Notes: generated by a model from the letters alone, not told the origin. 64,000 bases of DNA from Himantopus leucocephalus (GCA_003993805.1 RSEF01000005.1:37261844-37325843); one strand, 5' to 3'; shown: positions 12,538-25,784, counted from the stretch's first letter. Numbers and translations: made by a program.

Positions 12538-12970
12538 AGCTTCTGAGAGTAGTTTTAGTTACTGAGTATAGCTTCAGACATCAAGTTTACACACCACACT
12601 GTGGGAGCTTATGAGATACATACTGATTATCTGCACAATGCTTCTACATACAATTACGCCAATTTATTAGCTCCATGTGAAGGCAAATTTAGTTGGAATG
12701 TACAATGTACAGTATTACCATAGACAAGGTGACAAGATGAATTAGTGCACTTAAATCCAGCATAGGAAATAATTTAAGCTTTTTTCCTATCAAACATACA
12801 GATAAAATAATTTTCAGTGTGAGTTATGAGTTTCCAATTATGAAACATGACAAACACCACAGGACTTGTCAGTGAACTGAATTATATTTTGATGTTAAAA
12901 GTAAAGGATAATTCTGAAAAAACACAAGGTCTGTTAATTAATGATTTAAATATGATGATCAACAACTATG

Positions 12971-13010
12971 AAGTTGTTCAGAATATTATAAAGTTGTTCA
13001 AAATATTATT
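12971..13010. repeat. Two-copy 20-bp tandem repeat
   Basis: AAGTTGTTCAGAATATTATA is followed at once by AAGTTGTTCAAAATATTATT, differing at two of 20 positions. It lies in DTD2 intronic DNA and has no evident function. Confidence 0.85.
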
Positions 13011-14539
13011 TATCAGTTTGGGTGAAATCTTTATTGGTGAAATGGGACCTTTTCCCTCATTTGTCTAGAGTAAAGGATATGCCACTTTACATTCAGAGAG
13101 ACTACTTATCAGAAATATCTATCTGAGGGAAGAATTAGGTCCGTACTGAGGAGAAAGCACAAGGAAATTCTTGTGTAGCTTTTCTGCTCTCTTGGTTAGT
13201 TCACAAGGAATGCGAGTGCAACAGCCTGTGCTTTATTAAGGCAAGCTGATACGCTCTGCAGCCAACAGCAATCATACCTCATGCATAAGACGAGTGTACC
13301 TGAATGGCTTAACTTCTTCAGGAAAAAAAAGAAAAGCATACAATAGCCAAAGGCATACAGTATCTAAAAAAACCTCACCACTGCTTTGTCAAGAATAAGT
13401 ATATTTATATTTTTGTTAGAAGAAAAATAAATGTCACCTTATGAAATACCACCTAAAATGTGCTAACTAGATTGGGGCAGGAAGGAGTCATTAATATCAA
13501 TGTTATCAAAGCAAAAGAACAAGAAATGTAAAAAGTGAAATGTGAAAAGTTTCCTAAAAATACCTTTTTTAAAATTTTCCTCTCTTTTTTTTATTTTTCC
13601 TTTCCCACTTTCTTTAAAAGATAAAGGTTTTTGGTGCAGAAAACTTAGCTATACACATGAGATTTTATCCCTTTCTTGTTGCAGAGATTAAACAAGATGC
13701 TCAAGGCAATGACTGAGAAGAGCTATGCCTTCTCAACTATTTTTCTAGTGACTAACTTCTGGAAAAAGAGAATGCTCTTTGTAGCCAAAATATCACATGC
13801 TGAGAACTTTTCAAAAGCTTTAAACGGCTCCTTTCAAAACTCATTTTGACCACTGCAGCATATTATACAGGTTCCCAGATGACTGCCGTATTTCATAAAC
13901 ACTGTCAGAAATTTGACGGCCTGAACCTCAAATGACATTTCAAACCATCTGTTCAAATAAGGGAGAGAAATGCAGGCTGCCAGAAGTTCAATATTCTTAC
14001 ATGTTTAGCTAAATATTAGTTCCAGAAACAGGCCGGCATCAGAATGTTAACAGAGAATACCAACGCACACATACCTACTAATAAAAATGTTTCAGATAAA
14101 ATATGCCATGCACATTTACGTTGTGTATATCTGACCACTGCATTAGAAACAAGTGACTACGTGATATAGCACACATCACAGAAAATCATTCTAATTCTGA
14201 GACTTGTGACAGTTTTTTTTTGCACAGTCTCACATACAGAAGTAACAATATTCTGCAAGCAGCTCATTTAAAAAGACAAAAAGGTAAATAAAGTGACATC
14301 TGCAAGTCCTAAGGCCAGACAGCTAAAGATTCAGTAAAAACATTCATTATTTTTGCAGCCTCTCTCATGATTTGATGCCTATTTTTGGATATACTTTTTA
14401 TCACAAGATAAGACATACATACTGAGGGAAATTAGAGGGACAGGAGGTTAAATGGAAAAAAAAATAATTTGGAGACAAGTTAAAGCTGCTAGAGGATGCT
14501 TTTATTTGTATTGCATGTTTCTGATCTTCTAGAACACTT

Positions 14540-14624
14540 TTCAACCATGTTATAGTTGAAAACTATTCAACTATTTCTAAGTTGAAACTTACGGTTTCAA
14601 CTATGACTGAAAACTGTGGTTGAA
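14540..14624. repeat. Nested inverted repeats, cloverleaf-like fold
   Basis: Three perfect inverted repeats are nested here. The outer arms are TTCAACCA (14540-14547) and TGGTTGAA (14617-14624). Inside are a hairpin ATAGTTGAA / TTCAACTAT (14552-14560 / 14566-14574) and a second hairpin AGTTGAAAC / GTTTCAACT (14580-14588 / 14594-14602). All arms are variants of GTTGAA. It is not a tRNA: there is no anticodon arm or B box. It may be the remains of a small fold-back repeat. Confidence 0.75.
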
Positions 14625-17065
14625 CACAACACAATGTGTGTTTCCAACACACTTGCAATCATGTTTCAACCTCCTTACCTCTGACTTTTCTGTTCTTTCA
14701 TTTTCTTAATTGAATAGAAGACGTAAAATTGAATGCAATTTCAAGAGCTAACCTAATAATAATGCATGTCAGTCCTCTGATCTTCTATCAGTGTTTCAGA
14801 TGTCCTAAGACTCCTAATTGTTGCCAGTGTAAAGAACAGGAACACGTAAACATTTTGAACCAAAGCAAAAACTTTGCCATTGCTGAAGGTCCTCTGTAAC
14901 CTATCAAAGTCTAGTTGACTGCTCTTCAGACCTACATTCAACACAGGAAAACTCAAGCAAAATAACACAAATAAGAAGGTTACAGATTCAACACGCTGAT
15001 GCACAAACAGCCACTGCAAGGAACTTACGTAGTGACAGGCAGGCGGTTGGGCAGGGAAACTGTGCTCTATGTGGATTTGCTGTTATCAGTAAAATGCCTA
15101 CATAAATAAACCAGCAAAGCAAGTTACTTTGCAACACTGGCATTTATTATACAACTGTCCTAAGTAATCATCAGACCAGCCAACCTGCATCACGAAGGGC
15201 TGAAGTACCCAGCCCCTAAGGCCATATAGCCAGCCTTAGCAATGCTGCCTTCAAACACCACTTTTTAGCTCTTTTGCAGGAAAAACAAATAACTAACTCC
15301 TCCCTCACCCTCCTTACTAAATAAATTCGTCTGATTTTTGCAGGATTTCATTAGGAAACCCCAAATATATTCTGTAAAATGTTATCTCAACTCTATCTTT
15401 TTTTTATCTTTCTTTTTTCCCCCCTCAGGAAAATGTAATGCAACTGATAATGAAAACGGAGACACTTTGTAAACCATAAGAAGCCAGTTTGTGAAACTAA
15501 CTTATATAAATTATTCTTTGACATTTCCGTTTCAAGTTCAGATTTGCTACGCTCTGAGAAGATTTCTTCGTATTTCCTATACTCAGTTGCAGCAAAGAGA
15601 GATTACATCATCTACCACAGGTCACAGAATAAGTCCGTGCCTGGTACTTTGCACCTCTTTTCTCTATCTTAACCAGAAAACAAATCAAGGGAAAGAAGAT
15701 AAGGCAAAGACAGTTTTCATTGCATGAAGTGTAGGCACTTATACTTTTTAGCTGAATATTCATTTTACATTTATTTTCTCACATAGTTGTGAAATACACC
15801 AAATCTCACCTTATTTCTCCCCTGCCTTTAAAAGGAGAATTACCTTTTTTCCTCCTAAGCATTTTGCTGTATACATAAACCTTTTATGGAGAAATGTTGG
15901 TTAGCTAGCATCCATAAACAAGCCATCCCATCCCCAGTAATCCTCAACAGGCCAGAAAAAAAAATCATGAAAACACAATGAAGGCAGTGATTCATGTACA
16001 GATATAAAGTACACTCCAAACCTTTTTCCAGATAAGGAACATCTGCTCTGAAGTTCCTGAAGTACCTACAGGGGTCTCTTAAAGCTCAGAAGCTATTCAA
16101 AGCCACCTACATAATGTGCTATTTATAGTACACCAGGAATTTCTCAAGGTGAGGACCTACTTCTAAGTTGTTACAGATCATCAGGAACGCACTCGTTTAT
16201 GTAAGTAATTGTTTATGAGGTCTATATTTTTTATTTTTGCATTGACACACATATAGGGGGTAACATTACCATACCAGAAAATGTCAGCAGCAAAGATTCC
16301 TTCCAATGACCTCTAAAGTAGTCATACTAAAGAAACTACAAACTTCCCATGGTTGTTTTTTTTTTTGCTGCACAGTGACTAGTTCTTGTTACAACAGATT
16401 TCTCCTAAAAAGACCCAGGTATCCAGGAAAGATTCCTAACTGCCCATGACAAATACTAGTAAGGTTCACGTCTGAAAAATATCTGCTGCTGACTGCCCAA
16501 ATCTCTTCCAGGTTCCTTTAGTGCAATCTATTACTTTCCCAGTGACTTTGGTTAAGCCATTTAGAACTTCAAATAAGAGATATAGACAGCATAACCTCCT
16601 CATAAAAGTCCCGATATCTCTAAATCACAACATAGGTCTCTTTTCAGATAGTTTAAAAGACAGCCAGCAAAATGACATTTCTGCTTCTATTTACTAGATC
16701 TACAATCACTTCTGAAATTAGCAATCTAGAAATAGGATATTTCACCTACAGTTAATTTAGGCTGCACTGAGCAACTTTCACTTTAATTAACCTTACACTG
16801 AGAGGCTAATAATGCAATACACACAGATGCACTTCAGCCAAACACAGCACCTGTGAGATGACACGCATTTCCTTTGAGCAAAACGTTCTGGTTTCCCAGA
16901 CCACGCTGCAGAAACTAGGTCTTATGGGTCCACCTGCCTCTTCTGAACAAGGAGAAAAATGTTTTAAGAACAATGTGAAAGTCAAACAGTGGAAACACCT
17001 AGGGATAGACTTTTTTTTTAAACTCTCTTCAGATTTGTTGAATGAACTCATAAGCCCTTTAAACA

Positions 17066-17094
17066 CGCTAGAATTTTTANCGCTAGAGTTTTTA
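17066..17094. repeat. 14-bp duplication around single N
   Basis: CGCTAGAATTTTTA (17066-17079) and CGCTAGAGTTTTTA (17081-17094) flank the N at 17080. The form is the same as the longer single-N duplications in this window, and it is probably an unmerged contig overlap. Confidence 0.7.
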
Positions 17095-17449
17095 CTTTTT
17101 AAAAGTTATGTGAATGACTATATTTAGCCCTTTCTGTTGTAGTAAAGACAAGAGATAAAATTAAAAAAGCCTCAAGGGCTAAATAGTTGACACCAGCATA
17201 GATGAGTTATTCTAGCGCAGGTTACACATCAACAGTGACAACTACAGCAGGACAGCACATCCCAAAAGGCAGCCTTCATGCTTTGGTAAAGAGCCCTGAG
17301 AGAGTCTGCAGACCCACCTACCTCTCCCAACAGAAGACTCTGGGAGGAAAAAGGGGAAATCGCATTTCCCTCAAGGTGTGTGGTGGTCTGCATCCTAAAT
17401 TTCATTTTTTAGTTAGTGGTCTGGAAAAAAAATAATATCAGAACTACTG

Positions 17450-18045
17450 CTGCCATACTGGCAGGTTGCTCTACCTGGCCTTTCTTCTCCAGGGGTACAC
17501 TATCACACAGTTAATGAGGTACACAGCTGAGCCCACCAGCCCGGCTTGTAGCACCTCTGTGAAAGTGTAGTTAAGAAGGGGCAGATAATGCCAAAGAGGG
17601 AAGAACAAGGTTAGGGGGGAAAGGAGGTGATCCATGGTGGAGCAGCCGTGCTCCCGAAGGGCCTGCAGCCTGTGGAGGACCCGTGGTGGGGCACAGGCAA
17701 AGCATGAGCAGGAGCAGCAGAAACCACCGAGCACCGACCCAACCTCCCGTGCTGCCCCTTGCCTGAAGGGACCGACTGTGGCCCCTGGCGACAACCGGGA
17801 GGAAGGACAGAGATGGCCCTGGAGTGGAAGGCAGGAGAGGTGTGTGAAGTGAAGCATAGCCTGGAAAAGGAGGCGTGTTTTCCTGAAATGTCTAAGTATT
17901 ATTTTTTTTTTGTGGTCCGTCGCCTCCCCACCCAAATCACTCATTAAATATTATGACTGGCAACAAAATAAATTCCCCGACTCAAGGCTGTGTTGCCTGT
18001 GACGGTAACCGGCAGGTGTTTTCCCTGACTTTACTCTGACCTGCT
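17450..18045 (+). mobile_element. ERVL-like solo LTR, partial
   Basis: From about 17630 to 18045 the sequence follows an avian endogenous-retrovirus LTR that I recognise by its order of landmarks. First comes a GGTGGAGCAG...CTGTGGAGGACCCGTGG segment, then CCGACCCAACCTCCCGTGCTGCCCC, a T-rich stretch, and AAATAAATTCCCCGACTCAAGG followed by GTTGCCTGTGACGGTAACCGGCAGG. The left edge and the 3' end are uncertain and no terminal TG...CA or target-site duplication could be fixed. No internal retroviral genes flank it, so it is a solo LTR. It lies in intron 1 of DTD2 only about 350 bases from exon 1. The long minus-strand open frame at 17471-17944 is the antisense of this element. Confidence 0.5.
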
Positions 18046-18060
18046 AGTTGGTTTTGGAGT

Positions 18061-18800
18061 TTTTTTTTTTTTTTTCTCTCCTTTTGTTCCCGTTCCGCCC
18101 GGTCCCGTCCGGGCGGAGAGGAGCGGCGGGGCGGGCGCGGGGCCGCCGGCTGAGGGCCGCTCGCAGGGCAGCCGGCTCTCTGAGGCGCGAACCTCAGCCC
18201 AGCCAGCCTGCGGGGGCTGCAGGCCAGTACACACACAAAGCCGAACCGGGGCCTTCCTGAAGGAGCAAGGGCTTCGATCTGACCACGGGTGGGGGAAAGG
18301 ACGGCGCCCTCCCTCACCCCCNCCGAGCCGCCGCTTCCCGCCCCGCCGAGGGACGAAGGGGCGATAAGGAGGGGGAGGCGGCCCGCGGCAGACGTTACCT
18401 CCACCCACTCCGCCTCGGAGCTGCCCTCGGGCGGCTTCACCTGCAGCCGGGCGGACACGCACTGCTGCAGCAGGGCCCGGGCCAGCGCCGGCCGCGCCGC
18501 CGCCATAGCGCGGCCTGTGGGCGGGGGCCGCGCCTGGGCCGGTCGCTGCCGGCGGGGTAACGCCTATTCCGCCAGCGGTGGGGCTAGGAACGCCGTCCCC
18601 GGGAGTCTAGGGGTGACAGGATGCCGTGGCGGGGGGCAGGGGTAGGAGCCGGGGCGCTGGCGCCGCCATCCTGCGGGGGTACGAGGGCCGCGGCAAGCCG
18701 GGCCTGTCAGCGGCGGCGGGGGAGAGGCGAACGTTGGTGGGGTCTGCGGGGGGCGGGGGGGGGAAGGCGAAGCAACGGCTTTGCGCCGCAAATATTTAGA
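18061..18800 (-). promoter_or_regulatory. CpG island, DTD2 promoter
   Basis: A dense CpG, GC-rich block covers the first coding exon of DTD2 (18399-18506) and about 300 bases upstream of its ATG, with AT-rich DNA on both sides. No TATA box is evident near the likely start. A GCCGCCATCCTG element near 18660 resembles a YY1 site. A lone N at 18322 lies in a C run. Promoter function for DTD2 is inferred from position. Confidence 0.7.
18399..18506 (-). CDS. DTD2: DTD2, first coding exon
   Basis: Encodes the N-terminal 36 residues of D-aminoacyl-tRNA deacylase 2 (ATD), starting at the ATG at 18506 (CGCCGCCATG-type context) and ending in a GTGGAG|GTAACG donor, phase 0. The peptide MAAARPALARALLQQC then VSARLQVKP ends in AEWVE. 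It aligns with the vertebrate N terminus, where ARALLQQC and a WVE just before the first beta-strand are conserved. Together with the 107 residues of the last exon and about 24 missing residues, the total is about 167, close to the 168 residues of the human protein. The exon lies within the promoter CpG island. The identification is sure; the exact initiator Met is the only in-frame choice that fits the family length. Confidence 0.93.
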
Positions 18801-21800
18801 AGCGGCTTATTTGACACGCCAACGGTAAAGAAAGTCCTTGCCAAAAATGCAAGAGAAAAGCAGCGAATGCCATATATGTTTCGCAGCAGGTAAAACGGGG
18901 CTTGTGATCTGTCAGTGACCCCTCTGGGGAGGGGGCAGGCAGCGAGGGCACAGCTTTAGAACAAAGTAACTTATTTTTACAGCTCAGCTGTGCTGTGTAG
19001 TTTCTGCACAGAAATGAGAGGCGATTATTAATCTGAATATTGTCCGCCACGTCTTTAAAAACGAGTAATGTTTGTGTTTCAGGTGGCTGAAGGGAACCGA
19101 TGAAGTTGGAGCGTTTATCCGCGGATACCGCTTGGGGACAGAGGGAGCGGAGAAGAATGTAGTTGAGGGATCTCGATAGCTGGGGGTCAAAATCATGAGC
19201 TAAAAAAAAGTGCATGGCTCTGAAATGAGCTTTCATATCTGATGGAAAAAGTTAAAACTGCTTCTCTTACTATCTTTCAGGTTTTTGGCTACATACCCTA
19301 ATATTCATCAAACAGCTGCTAAATTGGATGAGTTGTGCCTTCCTCCTGTCTGTGAATTCTGACAGATAAAAGTTCTGAGTAACACTGGCAGCAAAGTCAG
19401 GATAGAGCAATGCAGAATTCAGCCTCTCTCACAATTCATTTTAAGACTGAAGATTTTATTTTTATGGCCATGTTTTTGGTTTTGTTTTTTTTTTCTTTTT
19501 TTTTTGTTAAAAATGTAATACATAGCAGTATGGGTAAGAAGCCAAATTTTATTACCTGACCTCAATCATAGAGTAAGTTTACTGAAGTTATCTGTTGCAC
19601 AGCAAGGGACAACATGCACTTATAATAGCCAATGTTACACATAAGGATACATTTGGCTTCTGTCTGATTAAAAAAACATTCTCTTGCATGAGTGTTCAGT
19701 GAGGTTGCTCTTCCCCAAGCAAACCTTTGTGAAAGAAGAGGAAATCGCACTAGGTGGTTAGTGCATAAACTAGATCATTTTTGCTAGCTGTAGGGTATTG
19801 TTAAGTATGAACTGTTTTTATTTAAACTCAGCTAATTTTATTTAAAACACCTTCTGTTCATTTATTCTAAAGTTGTATCCCTGGACTCATTAAGAAGAGT
19901 TTAATGAGGTAGAAATCAGTTTAAAGTGAGGGGTTTTCCATACATATATTTGTGCTATAAATTGATTGATAAGGAAAATGGATTATACTACAGTCTGAGC
20001 AAATTATGTAAGGAGATTCTAAAGGGATATTAATATACAAGGATATTGATTGTTCTTTGTTGCACTACCATTATTTATGCCAGGATTTGATGGACAACGT
20101 TTACTCATGCAAGTTTCAACACAAATGCCTGTGAAGCAATGTATAGAAAAATTAGTATGACATCATTGTTTGTTTATAGATTCTTGGTGTAATTATGTCA
20201 TATTTTCCTTGGGAAGCCCAATTCATTTTGCTGTAATGCATCTTGCATTTCTTCAATCTTATTGGGCCATAGTTAGGTTAAGGGCCTCTCTTTGTATGCC
20301 AAAGAATGATAGTAAATTTGTTGGTTAAATTTTAGATGAGAGATTGGATTTGATTGTGGTTTTTGTATAGAAAAGAACCTCCTGTCATCTAAGGAATATA
20401 TCCATGCATAAAATATATTGATATTTTTATCAGTTATTATATAAAGACAATTTGCTGCATGTTTTGGATTTGACAGCTGTCCCACAATGTATCTTTTAGC
20501 CTCTCTGCTTGTTGTCCCTGGACAACATTGTGAGACTGGTAACCAGAGGACATGTCTTGTTACTTTCACATCAGTTCTCTTCCAGAGGGGCAGATGGCAG
20601 TATGAACCATTTCTCACAAATTTCAGTGGACATGTGTTTTTCCTTACCCTTTGTGTGAATGGTCATGCATATTGCATGTATGTTTAATGGAATGAATCCT
20701 CTTGTGAAGAGGGGGGTGGGTGCTGGGAGCTCTGCCTCTGCGAGTACTTGGCTTTCTCCTGTTTATCAGAGGATGAAATGCTAGAGATCTTTCAGTACCA
20801 AAATGATCTTATGTTGTCTTGAATTCTTCCCTAGGGATGATTATTTCTTTTTTTTTTTTTCTTTTAGTAGTAAGTTTGGTGTTGCATACCATTTGGCAGG
20901 GGCAATAGTTGACTGGAACTTTGAAGGGACAAGATGCATCTTAGATGTTATTCCTCTGTCTGAAACCATGACCAAAAGTCTTTCAAGCAGTTACCACATT
21001 GACAGAGTGCCCCTAGATAGTGTCATCTGTTTTGAAGAGAAACCATACAAAGCTGCAGTGGCACTTAGATAGCAAAGATACAAAATAGGTTGCTAGTAAG
21101 GTTTATATCTTGGTAGAACTACCTCTTGTGGGACAGACATAGCTGAAAGGCTGCAGAGTGTGAAGGGAAGAATTAGATTTATACGTTTTATTTTCTCCAT
21201 TGTCCAGTGTGGAACACTCTCTTCCCATACCTAGAGAGATTAAAAAAAAAAAGGAAAGACAAGTAGCAGGGCATGTATAAGGAAAGAAAGAGCACTTAGA
21301 AACATTCAGTAAAGAATCACAGGTGGATGCCACTACTGCTGTGAAGGGTAAGACAGAAGTGATGGACTCTGCTGTGCTAGCTAGTAGAGGTTGCTGTTAG
21401 AAGCCTCTTTCATCAGAGATGGCCTGGAAAGTGGAATTTGCAGCAATGAATTGCAAATTTCCATCATGAGGTAAAGAAAATTGCACAAAATACTCTGCAA
21501 ACTGGGATTAATGTTTAAATAAACAAAACTTTTTAATTTGGCCATGCTGAAACAACAGATCAGTCCCTCAATGAAAAAAAGATATTGCATATCTTTAGTC
21601 TAAGATGTTAAAACTGCCACAAGACAGCTCAGAATAATAGTGTGTTTTGTTCTTGAAGTGATGTTTACAGTCTTATATCCGGAACTGAGTCAAGTCCTTT
21701 GCTTTCTGTTGGATGATGATCCCTTTTTCTTTTCTGTTGCTCCCAGTTTACTTATTTTGCTTCTGGTTTTCAACTGCTTAGCCTACTCATGCTATCTGTG

Positions 21801-24800
21801 ATGAGCTATCTGATTCTTTATGTTTGGTGATTTTTTTTTTTCCTAGCCTGTTTCTCAGTCTAGTTCAAGACCCAATTAAGCTTTCTTCTGTCTACAGCCT
21901 CAGAATTGATAGCTGAAACGCTGATTAGCTGGAAGAGACAAGATATTGCTAAACAGCGATGTGGGTGTAGAGAGGATTAGGTGGTAGTGTTAGAGTAATT
22001 TTATTGTCTAAGTAGCAGACACATTATGATGACTGTATTTAGTACTGACATCTCTCTTACTCAAAGTGCTGCCTAGGCATTAAGGTCAGGAGTGTGTCTA
22101 CCTCCCGGCCATCCTCCTCATTCCTCCAGAGGTATTTAAATAAGGAAAGTGGAGAGAGGGCATGAAGAATTTCCCTAGTAGTCAAACAGCAGAAATGAGA
22201 TGGAATAGCATTCCTGTCACTCAAAGACCACAAGTATTGCACAATGCCTTTGTAAAGCTACCAGAAGTAGCTCTCCCAGAGAAGATGTGGGGTGAAGGCT
22301 ATCATCAACTTTGCCTTCCAAACAGACCCCAGATTTGTTTAGCCTTCAAAAGAGGCATTGCAGACTTCTAGGGGAAGATGATTGAGAGGAAACGATGGCA
22401 CTGTGATTTTATCTTTCTGGTTTCCACCATAGCTCAGAGGAAGGTCATGACTTCTTCAGTCCCAGTTTTGTAGCTTCAGAGTTGGTACACCTCTAGCTCT
22501 TTCAGCAGAGCCAATTTACTGTCCCTGTGAATGTCAGAATTGTTTCCAGTGAAGGCTGGTATTCCTGTTGTGGAAGAGCAATCCTGTGATTTGAGCGTGT
22601 GATAAAACCCTGTGATTTTATGTGTGGTTAAAGTACTCAGCAAAAATTAAATACACTATTAAAAATAGATTAGTGTTTTGTTTAGTCCTTCATACAATTA
22701 CAAAACAGATACTGAAATGTGTTCAATAAGAGTAATCAAAAGTTAATTAAATTTCTGAACAAAATAACAGATTCAGTGTGAAGGCTGTGTCAGGTACAAT
22801 TACAGCTTTTCTAAGTGAGAAGCAGAAGAAATTTGGCTCCACTGGGAAGAAAGGTAGCCAGATAAAGAAATGCAATCTGCTTGCTTACCATGATTGCCTA
22901 AAGGAAATAGGAACACTATTAATCACAGTTTCTTTCTCTACAGGTGTCAGGCATGTTCATTTGCCTGTGACATTTAACTACTGTATTTTTTCCCTGCTCG
23001 GATGTCTCCTGCACTAAACCTTTGTCTGTGTGATTGACAGACCTCAATGTTAAAAGGACTTCTGTATCCTCCTCCAATGAAACCAACAGAGCAGCAGGGG
23101 AAGCCTACCTGCAGTATGTACCATAGGGTCTCATCGTAAGTTCTCCATGTTTTCAATAGATGCCATATGTAAAATTATCAGAGTATTGGCATAAAGCGTC
23201 ATGTTATTATTAAAAAATGTACATGGATTGAGAGGTGGCTCTTTCTGCTCCTTTCACAAACAGTATGAAAGGTCATTTATTATTCTCTATGTACCTGGAA
23301 GACTCCTTGCCTTTAGTTACTGTTGAATGTGCAGGCATAATCAGGCAGCATATCATTTTTTTTGCATTTATATGGATGATTTTCAAAATAAAACTCTTAC
23401 CACAGCTTCAGGCGAAAAGCTTTCTCCTTGAGCCACAGCTCCCATCATTTTTTTTCGCCTTCAGGCATACTGATCCTTAGCTAGTCAAGAAAGCATGCAC
23501 ACAAATGATAGGTCATTAGGAAATTCTCTGAATAGCAAACCTCTGAAGTCATCCCAAGTGCCATTTGCCATGCATCATGATAAAACTGGGTAAGTTTGAG
23601 GAAGCACTAATTATATGTTTGGTCTGTCATTTATCAGTTGCTGGAGCTGTTGTTCCCTGAACACGGCAACCTCTTTAGCAGCATAGTTCAACAAGATTGC
23701 CAGAGCTCAATGAGCCAAGCAGGGTTGACAGATTTTGGCATTTTATTCCCTTTGATGTAAGATCATTGCATTACAACACAAATGGGTATCTCACTTTGCC
23801 ATAACAGCATCATATACAGTTACAGTAACGTTGGTCTACGGGCTTTTCTTAAAATTGTAGTTTGGGAACTCATCTCCTTAGAACAAATAGCAACTGTAGG
23901 ACTTTCATTTACCATCAGCCTTTAGTTTTTGATGATTTGTTTCAGTTAATACAATAGTGTATATATAATCCTTTCATGATTTTAACCAACTTAAATGGAA
24001 GGTGATCTTGTTTCCCCTCAGGTCTTGTGGGGAAAAAGCAGATGTTTAATGCAGTGAGCTAAATAATAGAAGATTGTAAATGCTAATGAATATTCATGGA
24101 ATCAAATAAGATAATGGACCACGTGTCAAGAAATAATGTGGCTTCCTGCTATGACTTCCAGTGTGGCTTAACATGTTTCAAAGAGCTTCCAGTGTCAAGA
24201 ACTGTTCTTTAATATTTAATTTTCACAGTTTCTTAAAGCACAGATTTTTTTTTAATGCATGTTCTTGAACTCATTTGGGGTGATATTATTTCTTTATTAT
24301 TTGATACCTCAGAAGCACTGCAATGATTAAAAGGCAATTTTTCACATAATCTTCGATTGGCTTTTTTTAAGCTGCCAAAAGGTCACAGTTTCTTTTACAA
24401 TAGATGCTAAATAGCTGCTACAGAGTGAAAGTAAAACACTTTATCTTCAATATTTGATGTTCTAACTGAATAGAAAAATGGTATTTGGTATAACTTTTTC
24501 TAATAGAGCTCTTTATTTCACAGATAATTCTTAGAAGTGCTGGAGGCTTACATTTTTATGAATAACTGGGTAAAACAATCACTCTGTAACTTGGGATATG
24601 TTAATATCAATTACAGATATTTAATCTTTCCCTGGGTACTCTCTTGCCCATAGGACAAAAAATGACTATCTTCACAGTGACAGCCTGAGTGAAGGCCATG
24701 TCCAGATTAAAAAACCCTTCATTTTGGTGCCCACAAATAAATTCCAGCACAAATATGAGGCAGTGTAGCTCCTCTTAAGAGAAAACACAGATCGAACTAC

Positions 24801-25784
24801 TGCACTCGAGCTTAGGGAACAACTCAGCTCACCTTCAGGTGAACCTCTAGGCTACATCTGTACTAGGAAGTTATTCAATTGCAGGAAATATTCTTGGACA
24901 CTGCAACTCATCTTTACTTTTAACGGTTCCTGCAATACTTTTGGCCAGGGCTAACTCACTAACAAAAAAATTCTGGTCCTGGTTCAGCAGTTAAGATGGG
25001 CCAGAGCCCGGTCTCAAGAGGCATGTTGCACCACACCACCATGCTTTGCAAAGCTCCTTTCTCTAACGACTTTTGTAAAGTCCTAAGTGTGAGCTAAAAA
25101 GTCAAGTGCTGAATTCAACAATTGCTTAGTGTAAAAAAAGAAGTGTTTTCTTTCAATAGTTCCTCTGTTTCCTGTAATACGGTTATATTTCCTCATGTCA
25201 AAGTTTGATTAAATTGGTATTTAAAAGGTACAATGCAGTCCTTTAGTGGCAGTAATTAGAAGAATGTAAATGACAGTTATTTCTGTGATAGAGTTGTTTT
25301 TTAGACCTTAGTTTCAAGTTCCATAGGCCAAGAGCTTTCATGAAGATTTCACTAGAAAAGTACCTTCCTGTGAACCAATCACTATGAGAAACCTAGTGTC
25401 TTTGTTGTAGGGAGCAACGAACCCCGTCCCTCTTCTCTTCATGCTCAGGGAGCAGGGATGGAAAAGAAAGCAAAGATAAACTCTCTGAATCGAGAGGAAC
25501 TTGCTCAGCTTCTTGTAAATGTTAAACTTCAAAGCTGCTCTGCTCTAGGCTGTTCTTTCATTGGTATGAGCTCGTATAAGAGAAAATAGGCAAGTTATAA
25601 ACATGCCTATCTTTGCTCTCTGTGCTAGGAACATCAGTTGGCTCTATTCTGCCTAAAGCAGCCTGCTGTTTGACATTAGAGGACATTAGCATAATTGAAA
25701 GTCTGAGGCACTGTGTCTGTCTTTCTTGGGGGGGTGGGGGGGATGGAGGGTAAATCAGTAATAGCAACACTTCAGCCTAAGAGA

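Larger units (their letters stand above)
11184..18398 (-). other. DTD2 intronic interval, one exon missing
   Basis: The interval separates the two visible DTD2 coding exons. The first exon ends in phase 0 and the last begins after one base of a Val codon. A middle exon of about 70 bases encoding about 24 residues (the segment containing a GLVIY-like strand in vertebrates) must therefore exist. I scanned the minus strand and did not find it. The 100-N gap at 12438-12537 is the likely site. The rest of the interval is AT-rich, with an LTR at its promoter-proximal end, a 20-bp tandem repeat at 12971-13010 and a complex fold-back at 14540-14624. Confidence 0.8.

Noticed and set aside
17471..17944. 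157-codon minus-strand frame near DTD2
   Set aside because: Lies antisense across an LTR-like element and has no splice sites compatible with the DTD2 exons.
24780..25120. Possible DNA-transposon (hAT-like) remnant around GGCTACATCTGTACTAGG
   Set aside because: The similarity is too short and no terminal inverted repeats or target-site duplication could be found.
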